NCBI RefSeq assembly: GCF_003989745.1
Contig: NZ_RZGS01000006.1
Coordinates: 1-64,000 of the forward strand
Direction: 5' to 3'
Origin: Legionella septentrionalis
GTDB lineage: Bacteria; Pseudomonadota; Gammaproteobacteria; Legionellales; Legionellaceae
DNA: 64,000 bases
Part shown: one piece after another, positions 21,667 through 30,764 of the stretch
Layout: every line of letters begins with the position of its first letter
How positions within the stretch are numbered: the stretch's first letter is position 1
Notes under the pieces: generated by a model
Database searches by the model: none
Seen by the model: only the letters and a program-made list of their open reading frames with translations
What the model was told of the DNA's origin: nothing
Translations under genes and position numbers: made by a program

Positions 21667-22926
21667 ATGCGTCGTCTTTATACACTTCTTTTTTACAGTT
21701 TGATTCCATTTCTCTTGTGGCGGCTTTACTGGAAGGGACGTCGTTTGCCTGCTTATCGCTTACGCATAAAAGAGCGTTTTGGACTTTATATTAAGGACAA
21801 TAAGCCGGTGGATGTTTGGCTGCATGCTGTTTCTGTAGGGGAAGTGGTTGCCGCCTTTCCTTTAATTGATGCATTGCTCGCACAGCAAAAAAAAATTCTG
21901 GTCACTACCATGACGCCGACTGGATCGGAAAGAGTTTTAAAACAATATGGAGGAAAAATCCAACATCAGTATATTCCTTACGATTTACCTTTTGTGCTGC
22001 GCCGTTTTTTCAGAAACTATGCTCCCCGAATAGGTGTCATCATGGAAACGGAGTTATGGCCTAATTTAATTTATGAAGCAAAACGTATGCAAATCCCCCT
22101 TTTATTGGTCAATGCACGCATATCTGATAAAGCATTTGGCTCCTATCAACGCGTAAAATTCTTATTTAAATCCGTTTTAAATCAATTTACGGCGATTTTG
22201 GCACAAAGCGAGCAAGATAAAAATCGTTTTATCCAGTTAGGGGCGGCAAAAGGAATGGTTTCAGCAGCCGGGAATATAAAATTCGCTATCCAGACAGGGA
22301 CTTTTATTAGTGCCATTATGGATTACAAAAAAAAATGGGGTGCAACGCGTCCAGTATTTATTGCAGCGAGTACTCATGAGAATGAAGAAGAACAATTGCT
22401 GCAATGCCTGCCCGAATTGCAAAACGCTATAAATAATGTGTTGTTTATCATTGTCCCCCGTCATCCTGAACGTTTTTCTTTTGTTGCCGGGCTTAGCAGG
22501 CAACTAGGCTTTGCCACGGCTTTACGCAGTCAGCCTGAAAGCATTACGAGCAAGATAGAAGTATTGATAGTGGATTCCTTAGGTGAGTTGTTGAATTTTT
22601 ATAAATTAAGCGATTATGCTTTTGTCGGAGGGAGTCTTGTTCCGATAGGCGGGCACAATGTGTTGGAGCCAATTGCTATGCAGGTTCCTGTATTTTGCGG
22701 ACCTTATCTCCATAATTCTAAAGCTGTCTGTGAGGATTTGCTCAAAGCTGGCGGCATGCAACGGCTTGCAAGTGCACAGGAAGTGGTCCACGCAGTTATT
22801 ACGATGCATAAAAATCCACAATACCGCATAGATCAGATTGCAAAGGCTTTTCGTCTATTACAAGAAAATCAGGGAGTAGTTGCCGATTACCTGCAAAAGA
22901 TTAATACGGTGTTGGGGAATACCTGA
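21667..22926 (+). CDS. waaA: Kdo transferase (3-deoxy-D-manno-octulosonic acid transferase)
   Basis: WaaA (KdtA) adds Kdo from CMP-Kdo to lipid IVA on the inner face of the inner membrane. The start at ATG 21667 (MRRLYTLLFYSLIPFLLWRL) is chosen over ATG 21646 because it fits the family N-terminus, giving 419 residues. Motifs include VWLHAVSVGEVVAAFPLI, METELWPNLIYEA, LAQSEQDKNRF and the C-terminal FVGGSLVPIGGHNVLEP. The neighbours djlA and dksA give no operon context. Confidence 0.94.
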   Translation: MRRLYTLLFYSLIPFLLWRLYWKGRRLPAYRLRIKERFGLYIKDNKPVDVWLHAVSVGEVVAAFPLIDALLAQQKKILVTTMTPTGSERVLKQYGGKIQHQYIPYDLPFVLRRFFRNYAPRIGVIMETELWPNLIYEAKRMQIPLLLVNARISDKAFGSYQRVKFLFKSVLNQFTAILAQSEQDKNRFIQLGAAKGMVSAAGNIKFAIQTGTFISAIMDYKKKWGATRPVFIAASTHENEEEQLLQCLPELQNAINNVLFIIVPRHPERFSFVAGLSRQLGFATALRSQPESITSKIEVLIVDSLGELLNFYKLSDYAFVGGSLVPIGGHNVLEPIAMQVPVFCGPYLHNSKAVCEDLLKAGGMQRLASAQEVVHAVITMHKNPQYRIDQIAKAFRLLQENQGVVADYLQKINTVLGNT

Positions 22927-22944
22927 CTGCGAGTGCAGTCAGGT
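22921..22944. terminator. Bidirectional terminator between waaA and dksA
   Basis: A perfect 10-bp stem ACCTGACTGC / GCAGTCAGGT with a 4-nt loop includes the waaA stop codon and lies 6 nt from the dksA stop. An AT-rich tract follows on the plus side. Confidence 0.75.
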
Positions 22945-22950
22945 ATTAAA

Positions 22951-23427
22951 TTAATTGCCTTGGTTTTGCCTTTCTTTAATTTCGGACAGGGTTTTGCAAT
23001 CGATACAAAGTGTCGCAGTAGGGCGTGCTTCCAGACGGCGCAACCCGATTTCAATCCCGCATGCCTCGCAGTAACCGAAATCCTCATCACGCAGACGTTC
23101 CAAGGCATCCTCGATTTTTTTAATCAATTTGCGCTCTCTATCCCTTGTTCGCAACTCCAAGCTGAATTCTTCTTCCTGACTTGCACGATCAGAGGGATCA
23201 GGGAAGTTAGCTGCTTCGTCTTTCATATGGGTGACAGTACGATCCACTTCTTCCATTAATGATTGGCGCCAAGCCAGCAAAATTTTTTCAATATGTGCCA
23301 GCTGTTTTTCATTCATATACTCTTCACCCGCTACCTCTTGGTAAGGGGAGATGCCCATGTTCCCAACTGCGTCATTTTTCACGTTTTGTTCACTCTTTTT
23401 AGTTAAATCAATCGTTTCTTGTGGCAT
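22951..23427 (-). CDS. dksA: RNA polymerase-binding transcription factor DksA
   Basis: DksA binds the RNA polymerase secondary channel and works with ppGpp to control rRNA and stress genes. The start at 23427 (MPQETIDLTKKSEQN, 158 residues) is preferred because AGGAGG precedes it at ideal spacing, although a longer frame begins at 23460. It has the coiled-coil region with DPSDRASQEEEFSLELRTRD and the zinc finger CEAC...CIDC. In Legionella DksA links amino-acid starvation to the switch into the transmissive phase. Confidence 0.94.
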   Translation of the reverse strand: MPQETIDLTKKSEQNVKNDAVGNMGISPYQEVAGEEYMNEKQLAHIEKILLAWRQSLMEEVDRTVTHMKDEAANFPDPSDRASQEEEFSLELRTRDRERKLIKKIEDALERLRDEDFGYCEACGIEIGLRRLEARPTATLCIDCKTLSEIKERQNQGN

Positions 23428-23568
23428 AAGGCCTCCTGCAAACTTTCTTTCCATAGTCACGCCATGTGAAAACGGCTAGGTATATCAAAAAACCCATTAT
23501 TCATCAACTATAGCTCATTAAAAAAAAATTGCTTAAAAATTAGCATTCTTAGCAAGCTAAGGTTTATT

Positions 23569-24402
23569 TCAACACCAACCACCACTGATGCGATCATGCC
23601 CTTGAATATCAGGCCAACATTGTGTGTGTTGATAACCGCATTGATTTAATTGACTCAGTACCGCGTGTTTTTGTTGCCAGCCGTGTTCGAGCAACAATAA
23701 GCCGCCGGGGCGTAAATAGTATTTGCTCTCTGCAATAATATGATGGAGAGCTTCCAAGCCATCTGCACCGCTTATTAGAGCCAGGCGTGGTTCAAACCGT
23801 ACGTCCCCCTGGGAGAGATGGGGATCGTGTTCGGCTATGTAAGGGGGATTGGAAATCACTGCATCAAATTGCCGCTTAGGCAGGGAGGCAAACCAATTGG
23901 AACATAAAATGGTTACATTGCTTAAGTTAAGCTGTTTCGCATTTTCACGTGCTGTATGCGTTGCTTGCTCGCATACATCGCAGGCTAAAATACGCCAATG
24001 CGGGCGTTCGGCAGCCAGGGCTAAAGCAATCGCCCCACTGCCTGTGCCTAATTCCAAAATGGTTTGCGGTTTATCAGCAAGTAAACTTAAGGTTAATTCA
24101 ACCAAGCGCTCGGTTTCAGGTCTTGGGATCAGTGTGGTGGAATTGACTTGCAAAGGTAAAGACCAAAATTCACGCTGCCCGGTAATGTACGCAATAGGCA
24201 ACCCTTCTTGCCGCAGAGCAACAAGTTGCAGGTAAGCTTCACGCTCTGCCTGATTTATTGGTTTCTCAGAGTGAGCATACAAGTAAGTACGGGATACCTG
24301 CAGTGTGTGGGCCAATAATATTTCCGCATCAAGGTAAGCAGAAGCACTCGTGTGGGCAAGGGCCGCCGCCGCTTGTTGTAAACTTTCTTTCAAACTAATC
24401 AT
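23569..24402 (-). CDS. prmC: Peptide chain release factor N5-glutamine methyltransferase
   Basis: PrmC (HemK) methylates the Gln of the GGQ motif in release factors 1 and 2. The start at ATG 24402 overlaps the prfA stop codon (ATGATTAG), as usual for this operon, giving 277 residues. SAM-binding [16 protein letters not shown] and the catalytic [11 protein letters not shown] motif are intact, and [11 protein letters not shown] precedes them. Confidence 0.96.
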   Translation of the reverse strand: MISLKESLQQAAAALAHTSASAYLDAEILLAHTLQVSRTYLYAHSEKPINQAEREAYLQLVALRQEGLPIAYITGQREFWSLPLQVNSTTLIPRPETERLVELTLSLLADKPQTILELGTGSGAIALALAAERPHWRILACDVCEQATHTARENAKQLNLSNVTILCSNWFASLPKRQFDAVISNPPYIAEHDPHLSQGDVRFEPRLALISGADGLEALHHIIAESKYYLRPGGLLLLEHGWQQKHAVLSQLNQCGYQHTQCWPDIQGHDRISGGWC

Positions 24403-25483
24403 TGTGGCCCAATTCAGCAAGCAGCTCGGCATGATATTCGCGCTTTAATGCTTCAATTACAGGGGTTAAATCGCCGGCAATCACATCATTTAATTGGTAA
24501 AGGGTAAGATTAATACGGTGATCGGTTAACCGTCCCTGTGGGAAATTATAAGTGCGAATACGCTCCGAACGATCCCCGCTTCCCACCAAAGAGCGGCGTG
24601 TTTCTGCCTGTTGCTGACGCTGCTTGCTTTGCTCTGCATTTAAAAGCCGGGTTTTTAACAAGGCCATGGCTTTGGCACGGTTTTTGTGCTGTGAGCGTTC
24701 GTCCTGGCATTCAACGACTAAGCCGGTAGGCAAATGCGTAATACGGATTGCTGAATCTGTTTTGTTGACGTGCTGGCCGCCTGCCCCCGATGAACGATAG
24801 GTATCAATGCGCAACTCGTCCTGATTTATCTCAATGTCATCAATTTCTTCAACTTCTGGCAAAATGGCAACAGTACATGCCGAGGTGTGAACTCGCCCCT
24901 GAGATTCCGTTTCAGGAACCCGTTGTACTCGATGCGCACCGGATTCAAATTTTAAATCTCCATATACATTGGTGCCGCTGACCCGGGCAATCACTTCTTT
25001 AAAACCGCCATGCTCACCATAACTGGCGCTGACGATCTCAACTTGCCAACCTTTTATTTCTGCATAACGGCTATACATACGGAATAAATCCCCGGCAAAA
25101 ATAGCTGCTTCATCACCTCCTGTGCCGGCCCGAACTTCAAGATAAATATTACGCTCATCATCCGGATCTTTCGGGATTAAATGCCATTGCAATTCTTCAT
25201 CCAAAGCGGCCAAACTAGCTTTTGCTGCCTCGATCTCTTCTTTAGCCATGCAAGCCAGTTCCTGGTCTTCCCCTGCAAGAAGCTCCTGCAACGAAACTAC
25301 ATTAGCTTGCGCATCCAGGTATTGTTTATAGCATGCGGCTATAGGCTCAAGTTGGGCATATTCTTTGGAAAGCGCTTTAAATTGATTTTGATCCGCAATG
25401 ACGGACGCTTCCGATAGTAAACGCTCAACTTCCTGAAAGCGTTCCAGCATTTGTTCCAATTTTAACTCAAGGGATTTCTTCAT
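24395..25483 (-). CDS. prfA: Peptide chain release factor 1
   Basis: RF1 recognises UAA and UAG stop codons. The 362-residue product has the catalytic GGQ motif in [15 protein letters not shown] and the stop-codon reading region with [18 protein letters not shown]. Order hemA-prfA-prmC is the conserved gammaproteobacterial operon. It begins 8 nt after the hemA stop and overlaps prmC by 8 nt. Confidence 0.98.
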   Translation of the reverse strand: MKKSLELKLEQMLERFQEVERLLSEASVIADQNQFKALSKEYAQLEPIAACYKQYLDAQANVVSLQELLAGEDQELACMAKEEIEAAKASLAALDEELQWHLIPKDPDDERNIYLEVRAGTGGDEAAIFAGDLFRMYSRYAEIKGWQVEIVSASYGEHGGFKEVIARVSGTNVYGDLKFESGAHRVQRVPETESQGRVHTSACTVAILPEVEEIDDIEINQDELRIDTYRSSGAGGQHVNKTDSAIRITHLPTGLVVECQDERSQHKNRAKAMALLKTRLLNAEQSKQRQQQAETRRSLVGSGDRSERIRTYNFPQGRLTDHRINLTLYQLNDVIAGDLTPVIEALKREYHAELLAELGHND

Positions 25484-25491
25484 AAGTGTGA

Positions 25492-26742
25492 TTAATCGGC
25501 AGGTGAAGTAAAAAGATAATGTGCCAAGTCGAGCAAGTCTTCGCGATTATCCATGGCAGCTTGTCTAAGCCCGACGGTCGGGCTATGAATCAATTTATTC
25601 AGTAAACGCTCGCTAAACTCAGTCAAAACATGCGGATGGGAAAGACCCGAGTCCAACTTCTGCATGGCACGTTGCAATTCAAGTTGGGCAAGTTCCTGCA
25701 TTTGTTTACGGTAGTCGCAAATAACTTTTTTTGCTTGTAGGGAACGACGCCAGCGGATGTAATTATCAAGTTCGCAGTCAATCAGTTTTTCAGCTTGCAT
25801 GGCTGCACTTTTACGCTCATCCATTCCTTTTTCTGTCATTTTTTGCAAGTCATCAATATTAAACAAATGAACGCCCGCTATCTCGCATACATCAGCTTCA
25901 ATATCTCTTGGTACAGCTAAATCCAAGAAAAACATGGGGGCTTCATTGCGCTGCTGCATGGTATGCTCGACCAGGCTTTTGGTAATAAAAGGCAGTGGGC
26001 AGGCCGTAGCGGTTACAACAACGTCGGCTTGCGCCAAGTAGTGCGGGATATCGCCAATTGTTAATGATTTGCCTGCAAATGCATCGGCCAACTGTTTTGC
26101 ATTTTCAGGATTGCGACTGGCTACCAGGAATTGGGTTACTCCTGCATTATGCAAGTATTTTGCTACCAAGGAACTGGTTTCGCCAGAGCCAATAAGTAAT
26201 ACCTTTAGGGAAGATAGCTCGGTAAAAAGTTGGCCAATTTTCTGGACGGCGGCAAAAGCAACTGAAACTGGGTTATTGCCGATGCCACTGCGGGTTCTAA
26301 TGCGTTTACTTGCCCGAAAAACGTATTGAAACACCTGGCGCAAATTATGTTTAACAGTTCCTGCACGGCAAGCTTGTTGATAAGCTTGTTTCATTTGCCC
26401 CAGTATTTGCGGTTCCCCGAGCATCATCGAATCCAAACCGCTTGCTACCCGAAACGTATGTTGTAAGCCTTGGCGCCCATGGTGACTATAGAAAAAGGGT
26501 TTAATGAATTCGGGTGAGAGTTGGCGGCTTTTTGCAAGCCAGGGAAGAATACCATCCGGATGGGCTGCGTCGCAATAAATTTCCAGGCGGTTGCAGGTAG
26601 ATAAAATAACCGCTTCATTTACTGAAGGCAAATCCACAAGCTCGCCCAGCAAGGTATCTTGCATGGCAAGCGGCAGTGCGATTTTTTCACGCACGTCGAG
26701 AGGGGCAGTCTTATGATTGAGTCCGCAGGCAACAAACACCAT
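25492..26742 (-). CDS. hemA: Glutamyl-tRNA reductase
   Basis: HemA reduces glutamyl-tRNA to glutamate-1-semialdehyde, the first step of C5 haem synthesis. The 416-residue protein has the N-terminal [14 protein letters not shown], the catalytic [11 protein letters not shown] (active Cys), [15 protein letters not shown], and the NADPH-binding [16 protein letters not shown]. It heads the hemA-prfA-prmC operon. The 270 bases upstream to 27014 hold its promoter and that of the divergent small gene. Confidence 0.97.
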   Translation of the reverse strand: MVFVACGLNHKTAPLDVREKIALPLAMQDTLLGELVDLPSVNEAVILSTCNRLEIYCDAAHPDGILPWLAKSRQLSPEFIKPFFYSHHGRQGLQHTFRVASGLDSMMLGEPQILGQMKQAYQQACRAGTVKHNLRQVFQYVFRASKRIRTRSGIGNNPVSVAFAAVQKIGQLFTELSSLKVLLIGSGETSSLVAKYLHNAGVTQFLVASRNPENAKQLADAFAGKSLTIGDIPHYLAQADVVVTATACPLPFITKSLVEHTMQQRNEAPMFFLDLAVPRDIEADVCEIAGVHLFNIDDLQKMTEKGMDERKSAAMQAEKLIDCELDNYIRWRRSLQAKKVICDYRKQMQELAQLELQRAMQKLDSGLSHPHVLTEFSERLLNKLIHSPTVGLRQAAMDNREDLLDLAHYLFTSPAD

Positions 26743-27014
26743 ATCAGGAGAATGAAGGGATAACTGTCAATAGGATAAATTGTAACCTATTACAGGTAAA
26801 ATTTATAGATTTATTACTGGCTGCGGGATAAATGCGTCCAATGCCAAAGGTTACTTTGTCTTCGCTATTGCTGTAAGTCAATCCAGTGAGGATTAATCTG
26901 GCTTTACTGGTTTTTTGTCATAATATTTATTCCAATTTCTAAAGTCTTATAAGTTGCCGCCGTTAAATGAATTAAACACTTTTTACAGGCTTGATTTCCT
27001 GATAGGAGAGTGAA

Positions 27015-27308
27015 ATGGAAATAATTTTCCAGGGCAAGTTTGAGAATGAGGAAGCAGCTGAGAGCATTTTAAGCGTTATAAAATTGTTTAAAGACCGTTA
27101 CCGCATTAAGCAATTTCGCGAAATTCATCTAACCGTTACGCTTTTGGATGAGCAGGGCGATGATGTAGAGCTTGTGGATAGTGAGACAGGGGAAGTTTAT
27201 CGATTTTTTGAAGTACATCGTGAAAATTATGAGTTGAGTAGACGTCCTTCCTTGCCCGTGTTGAAATTGGTGGTTGATAACACGCGAGGGGAAAATTCTG
27301 GTGGTTAA
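27015..27308 (+). CDS. Conserved-looking small acidic protein, unknown
   Basis: This 97-residue protein (MEIIFQGKFENEEAAESILS...) has a good AGGAGAGTG ribosome-binding site. It reads as a small alpha/beta domain with no signal peptide, membrane helix or known motif. It overlaps the next gene by 8 nt (GTG 27301 against stop 27306-27308), which implies translational coupling with the intramembrane protease. It might be a regulator or substrate adaptor of that protease, but this is inference from position only. Confidence 0.7.
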   Translation: MEIIFQGKFENEEAAESILSVIKLFKDRYRIKQFREIHLTVTLLDEQGDDVELVDSETGEVYRFFEVHRENYELSRRPSLPVLKLVVDNTRGENSGG

Positions 27309-28374
27309 ATCGGTTATTGCGATTGTCTTGAGTTTGGTGTTGGTCATTGGCTTGCACGAGTTGGGGCATGCACTCGCTGCGCGCCTATTCGGGGTAAAAA
27401 TAAAACGGATTTCGATTGGTTTTGGCAGACCTTTACTTAAATGGCACGCTAAAAATGGATGCGAATGGATATGGGCGTTATGGCCGCTTGGGGGCTACGT
27501 GCAATTGCTCAATTCGCGTATTGAGCCAGTATCTACCAAAGATTATACCGTTTGTTTTGATAGGAAACCCGTTTGGATGCGTATTATTGTCCTTTTGGCA
27601 GGCGCGATGGTAAATTTACTCATTGCCTGGCTGGCTTTGTTAGTTATTTTCATGATGGGATTTCAGCGGGTTTCACCTGTGGTTGCTGAAGTGCACCCCG
27701 CCAGCATGGCCGCCGCTGCAGGCATACAAGCTGGCGACCAATTCATTGCCATCGCTGGCAAGGAAGTGTTTTCCTGGCGTGATGCAGGCATGAGATTCAT
27801 CATGGTTTTAGGTAAAAAAAATGTGCCTGTTATTCTTGAAGATAAACAAGGGGATAGACGCCAAGTGATTATGAACCTTGCGCACTGGCATTATGTGCGC
27901 GGATCCAATGCATTGTTGAAAGGATTGGGGATAGAAGCTGATATCACCATTCAACCCACGCAAAAAATGGGTTTGCCGTTCCTGCAGGCAGCGAAGGAGG
28001 CTTTTTTAAGCTCGTTTTATACGCTTGCCTTTTATTTGGTTATGCTTAAACAATTGTTATTAGGGATGCTTCCCTTTGCTGCGTTACTAGGACCATTGGG
28101 GCTGTTTACAACCATGATCACGTCATTTGCGCAGGGCATTATTGTCTTTTTATTATTTATCGCAAATTTAAGCCTGGCCGTAGGCCTTGTTAATTTATTT
28201 CCAATTCCGGGTTTGGATGGAGGGTCCATTATCTATGCTTTGCTGGAAAAAATTCGTGGAAAACCTGTATCTATTGCGCTGGAGATTTTATTACATCGTT
28301 TGGCAATGATTATTTTTTGCGTATTGTTCATCCAGTTAATTTTGAATGATGTCGCCTGCTATCTAGAAAAATAG
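27301..28374 (+). CDS. Site-2-type intramembrane zinc protease (M50, RseP-like, short)
   Basis: The product has 357 residues from GTG 27301, which follows GAGGGGAAA; an in-frame ATG at 27274 is the alternative. The first membrane helix ends in LHELGH (His19, Glu20, His23), the zinc-binding HExxH. A single PDZ domain follows (PASMAAAAGIQAGDQFIAIAGK), and the C-terminal NLFPIPGLDGGSIIY supplies the third zinc ligand. RseP has two PDZ domains and about 450 residues, and no bam or lpx genes flank this copy, so it is probably a second, specialised M50 enzyme and not the RseP of the sigma-E pathway. Confidence 0.87.
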   Translation: MVKSVIAIVLSLVLVIGLHELGHALAARLFGVKIKRISIGFGRPLLKWHAKNGCEWIWALWPLGGYVQLLNSRIEPVSTKDYTVCFDRKPVWMRIIVLLAGAMVNLLIAWLALLVIFMMGFQRVSPVVAEVHPASMAAAAGIQAGDQFIAIAGKEVFSWRDAGMRFIMVLGKKNVPVILEDKQGDRRQVIMNLAHWHYVRGSNALLKGLGIEADITIQPTQKMGLPFLQAAKEAFLSSFYTLAFYLVMLKQLLLGMLPFAALLGPLGLFTTMITSFAQGIIVFLLFIANLSLAVGLVNLFPIPGLDGGSIIYALLEKIRGKPVSIALEILLHRLAMIIFCVLFIQLILNDVACYLEK

Positions 28375-28376
28375 CG

Positions 28377-28410
28377 AGGCGGTTTGTTAGGTTTCTAACA
28401 AAAGCCGCCT
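28377..28410. terminator. Terminator between M50 protease and the caspase-like gene
   Basis: AGGCGGTTTGTTAG (28377-28390) folds back on CTAACAAAAGCCGCCT (28395-28410) with a 4-nt loop and a 2-base bulge. It starts 2 nt past the protease stop and 8 nt from the stop of the minus-strand gene, so it can end both transcripts. Confidence 0.75.
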
Positions 28411-28418
28411 GGCAGCGA

Positions 28419-29315
28419 TTAGCAGCTAGAGCTAGGCAAGCGGCTGGGGTGCGGTTCTTGTTGCGCATTTCGGGTAAGCTCCCTGACGCGCCTTTCTTGC
28501 CATTGTCCCAAAGAAGCTGCGGCCAAAGTTATATTATTTTTGCTTATAAATTCGGCTGCTAGGCAGGGAGCATAAAACTCTACATTTCTATCTTCAAAGT
28601 TATAGTTAAGAGCTTGCAAGATAAAATCCGGCGTGTATTCATGATTGCAATAAATGGGTACAGTGTTGTTGTCAAAACAAGATTCAATTGGTTTTCCATT
28701 TTTAAACAAAACTGAAGCATGTTCCGCATTTAGTGTTTCTTTTAGGTATCCCATTGTTGTTTCTTTAAATACGTGTACTTTGCTTTCTGCGTTTTTTCCA
28801 ATAAAACCAAGCACATTTACCTCGGGAAGGAAAAAGCTTAAAAGGCGTGCGGGAGAATTAAAATAAGTACCATCTTTTACATTAACGAATTCATTCGCGG
28901 TAAAACATGCGCTTAAAACAATATTGGCCACTTCACATTGCGTATAAGTTTCCACACGCCGCACGAATTCCACGAAATTGGCTGTTGCTTCCAATTCGGA
29001 ATTTGCATCACGTCTTCCCGAAAAAAGCCAACCTGAAGCACCATGTGCTGAAAGCCATATGGTCAGTGATTTGTTCTTTAAGGTTACTGGTTTGATGGCT
29101 GCCGAGAATTCGGTGTCTTCGCTGTTAAAAAAGAGGGGTTTTTTATTGATGATCCCGTAACCTAGCTCATCACGTACCATGGATTCTGCATCCTTAAATC
29201 CTATCGCATGCGAGCCTTCATCATAAGGGGATAAAACAATTAGGGCTGCCGGTTTGTTCTTGTTTGTTAATCCTGCCTGTTTCGGTTTCAACAATGCGTT
29301 AATTGTTTGATTCAT
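28419..29315 (-). CDS. Caspase-like (clan CD) cysteine protease candidate
   Basis: This 298-residue protein matches no family I can name in full, but it shows the hallmark dyad of the caspase fold: a hydrophobic strand ending in SAHG (LTIWLSAHG, His91) and a second ending in LSAC (ANIVLSAC, Cys137), 46 residues apart, as in caspases, gingipains and clostripain. An early strand PAALIVLSPYDEG would be beta-1 of the fold. There is no signal peptide or membrane helix. The C-terminus is basic, then Pro/Ser-rich, ending in Cys (SRLPSSSC). It is alone on its strand, with an AT-rich palindrome upstream, and looks like an accessory gene. A secreted effector protease is the favoured inference. A non-proteolytic caspase-fold protein is possible. 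Confidence 0.65.
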   Translation of the reverse strand: MNQTINALLKPKQAGLTNKNKPAALIVLSPYDEGSHAIGFKDAESMVRDELGYGIINKKPLFFNSEDTEFSAAIKPVTLKNKSLTIWLSAHGASGWLFSGRRDANSELEATANFVEFVRRVETYTQCEVANIVLSACFTANEFVNVKDGTYFNSPARLLSFFLPEVNVLGFIGKNAESKVHVFKETTMGYLKETLNAEHASVLFKNGKPIESCFDNNTVPIYCNHEYTPDFILQALNYNFEDRNVEFYAPCLAAEFISKNNITLAAASLGQWQERRVRELTRNAQQEPHPSRLPSSSC

Positions 29316-29365
29316 TTGAATATTTTTATTTGGGTGGTTGAGGATTTTTTATTTTAATCCACTTT

Positions 29366-29384
29366 GCTTAATAAATTATTAAGC
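29366..29384. repeat. Perfect AT-rich palindrome, candidate operator
   Basis: GCTTAATAA and TTATTAAGC form a perfect 9+1+9 inverted repeat about 50 nt before the caspase-like gene and 133 nt before the divergent 29517 gene. Each half contains CTTAATA, similar to one half of the Legionella PmrA box, though PmrA boxes are direct repeats. Confidence 0.5.
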
Positions 29385-29457
29385 TTTAAGTTTTTATGCC
29401 AAATAGTTTATTTTTAAATAGGTTATCTTTTTTCTAAAAGACTAACAATTAATCATG

Positions 29458-29486
29458 TTGTAAAATAATTTATTCTTTGTTATAAA
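29458..29486 (+). promoter_or_regulatory. Promoter for the 29517 gene
   Basis: TTGTAA (29458-29463) and TATAAA (29481-29486) are 17 nt apart. The leader to the ATG at 29517 would be about 25 nt and has no clear ribosome-binding site. Confidence 0.55.
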
Positions 29487-29516
29487 ATAATACTGTTTTA
29501 CTATTAATTTAATATC

Positions 29517-29978
29517 ATGAAAACTTCCACCAGTTCTCTTCAGTCTGCCAGTTATGAACTTAATGACGCACGCTCTTCTTCCAATGCAGTCGATGCCGAG
29601 GATTTATTATTTACCCTGAAATTCATTCCAAGAGTTTTGTTAAATTCTGTGAAATTTGGAGCATGCGGCATGTTATTAGGTTGGGGGTGTGCTTATAATT
29701 TTGCTGAGCTTTGGAAAAGTTTCCTTACCAAACATAGTCAATCTGTTCATGGTTTAGAAGATTATGTGCCCGATGACCAGCGTTTTTTACATATGTCTCG
29801 TAATCAGCATTTTAATCAAGTTACACCTTCCATAGCGAGTATCGCACCTACTGTGGGATTAATAGTGGGGGCGGGTTTTGGTATATGGTATGGAGCAAGT
29901 AAAAAAACAGCTGAGTTTATGGAAGACTTAAATGCCGATCGTGCCGAAAGAAAAAATATAAGCGGCAATTTAGTTTAA
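29517..29978 (+). CDS. Small protein with two hydrophobic segments, unknown
   Basis: The 153-residue product has a Ser-rich polar N-terminus, a first hydrophobic segment near residues 40-62 (FGACGMLLGWGCAYNFAELW) and a second near 106-128 (PTVGLIVGAGFGIWYGASKK, Gly-rich). The hairpin-like arrangement would leave both ends on one side of a membrane. No family is recognised. It is divergent from the caspase-like gene across an AT-rich gap and probably part of the same accessory block. It could be a membrane-inserting effector, but nothing proves it. Confidence 0.6.
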   Translation: MKTSTSSLQSASYELNDARSSSNAVDAEDLLFTLKFIPRVLLNSVKFGACGMLLGWGCAYNFAELWKSFLTKHSQSVHGLEDYVPDDQRFLHMSRNQHFNQVTPSIASIAPTVGLIVGAGFGIWYGASKKTAEFMEDLNADRAERKNISGNLV

Positions 29979-30029
29979 TGATTTAAATTAAGCAGAACCA
30001 ACTATTATTGTAAACGGTGAATGAAACAA

Positions 30030-30731
30030 TCAGTTTAGAACAGCACGCGCACAACACCAAACGTCAACTTGCTCGACTCCTTGTTTTTTTAACGCTCGTG
30101 CTAATTCATTTGCAGTACTGCCTGTGGTTAACAAGTCATCGACCAGTGTCACATGTTTATACTGAATGGCTTTCACCATAAACGCACCGCGAATGTTCTT
30201 CTGTCGTTGTTTGCTATTTAAGCTGGCTTGCGCGGCAGTTTCTTTTATTTTTCTACATAAATCTAGCTCATACGGTATTTGCAGGCGTTTAGACAAACGT
30301 TTGGTTAACTCAACCGCCTGGTTGAATCCTCGCATGCGAAGGCGCGCAGTACTCATAGGCACAGGCAACAAACATTGCGAATCGGTCATGCGGCGGGGAA
30401 TCTTTTCCAGCATCAACTCAGTAAAAAGCGTGGCGAGATAAAGTCCTTCGCGGTATTTAAATTCATGCAGCAAGGTACGCAGTGGTTCTTCAAAATGGTA
30501 AGCAGCGACAGCTTCATCAAAATAAGGTTTTTGTTTGCAGCAATATCCGCAAATTAAAAAGGTATCTTCACCCTGCAGCGGCAGCGCGCAAAGTTGACAT
30601 GCCTGTTTTATTGGCTGTAATAGCTTAATGCAGTCATTGCAAACTGCAAAAGCACCATAATGATAATGATTGCAGAGTGTGCAAATAGAAGGTAATCGCA
30701 GAATTTGTGTTATACTTTTCCTTTTTTGCAT
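30030..30731 (-). CDS. comF: ComF-family phosphoribosyltransferase-like protein
   Basis: ComF supports natural DNA uptake, probably handling the incoming single strand. The start at ATG 30731 (MQKRKSITQILRL, 233 residues) is chosen because the longer frame from 30875 would run through the bioC start. The N-terminus has a zinc-finger-like Cys set (CTLCNHYH...CNDC and CQLCALPL...CGYC). The C-terminus has the PRPP-binding loop VTLVDDLLTTGSTANEL. It is transcribed away from bioC with 33 nt between the start codons. Confidence 0.9.
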   Translation of the reverse strand: MQKRKSITQILRLPSICTLCNHYHYGAFAVCNDCIKLLQPIKQACQLCALPLQGEDTFLICGYCCKQKPYFDEAVAAYHFEEPLRTLLHEFKYREGLYLATLFTELMLEKIPRRMTDSQCLLPVPMSTARLRMRGFNQAVELTKRLSKRLQIPYELDLCRKIKETAAQASLNSKQRQKNIRGAFMVKAIQYKHVTLVDDLLTTGSTANELARALKKQGVEQVDVWCCARAVLN

Positions 30732-30764
30732 GCGGGCTGAAGCTCTTATTCCATTTGGTTCATC

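Noticed and set aside
29366-29384. PmrA-box call at the palindrome
   Set aside because: PmrA boxes in Legionella are direct repeats; this is an inverted repeat, so only the similarity is noted.
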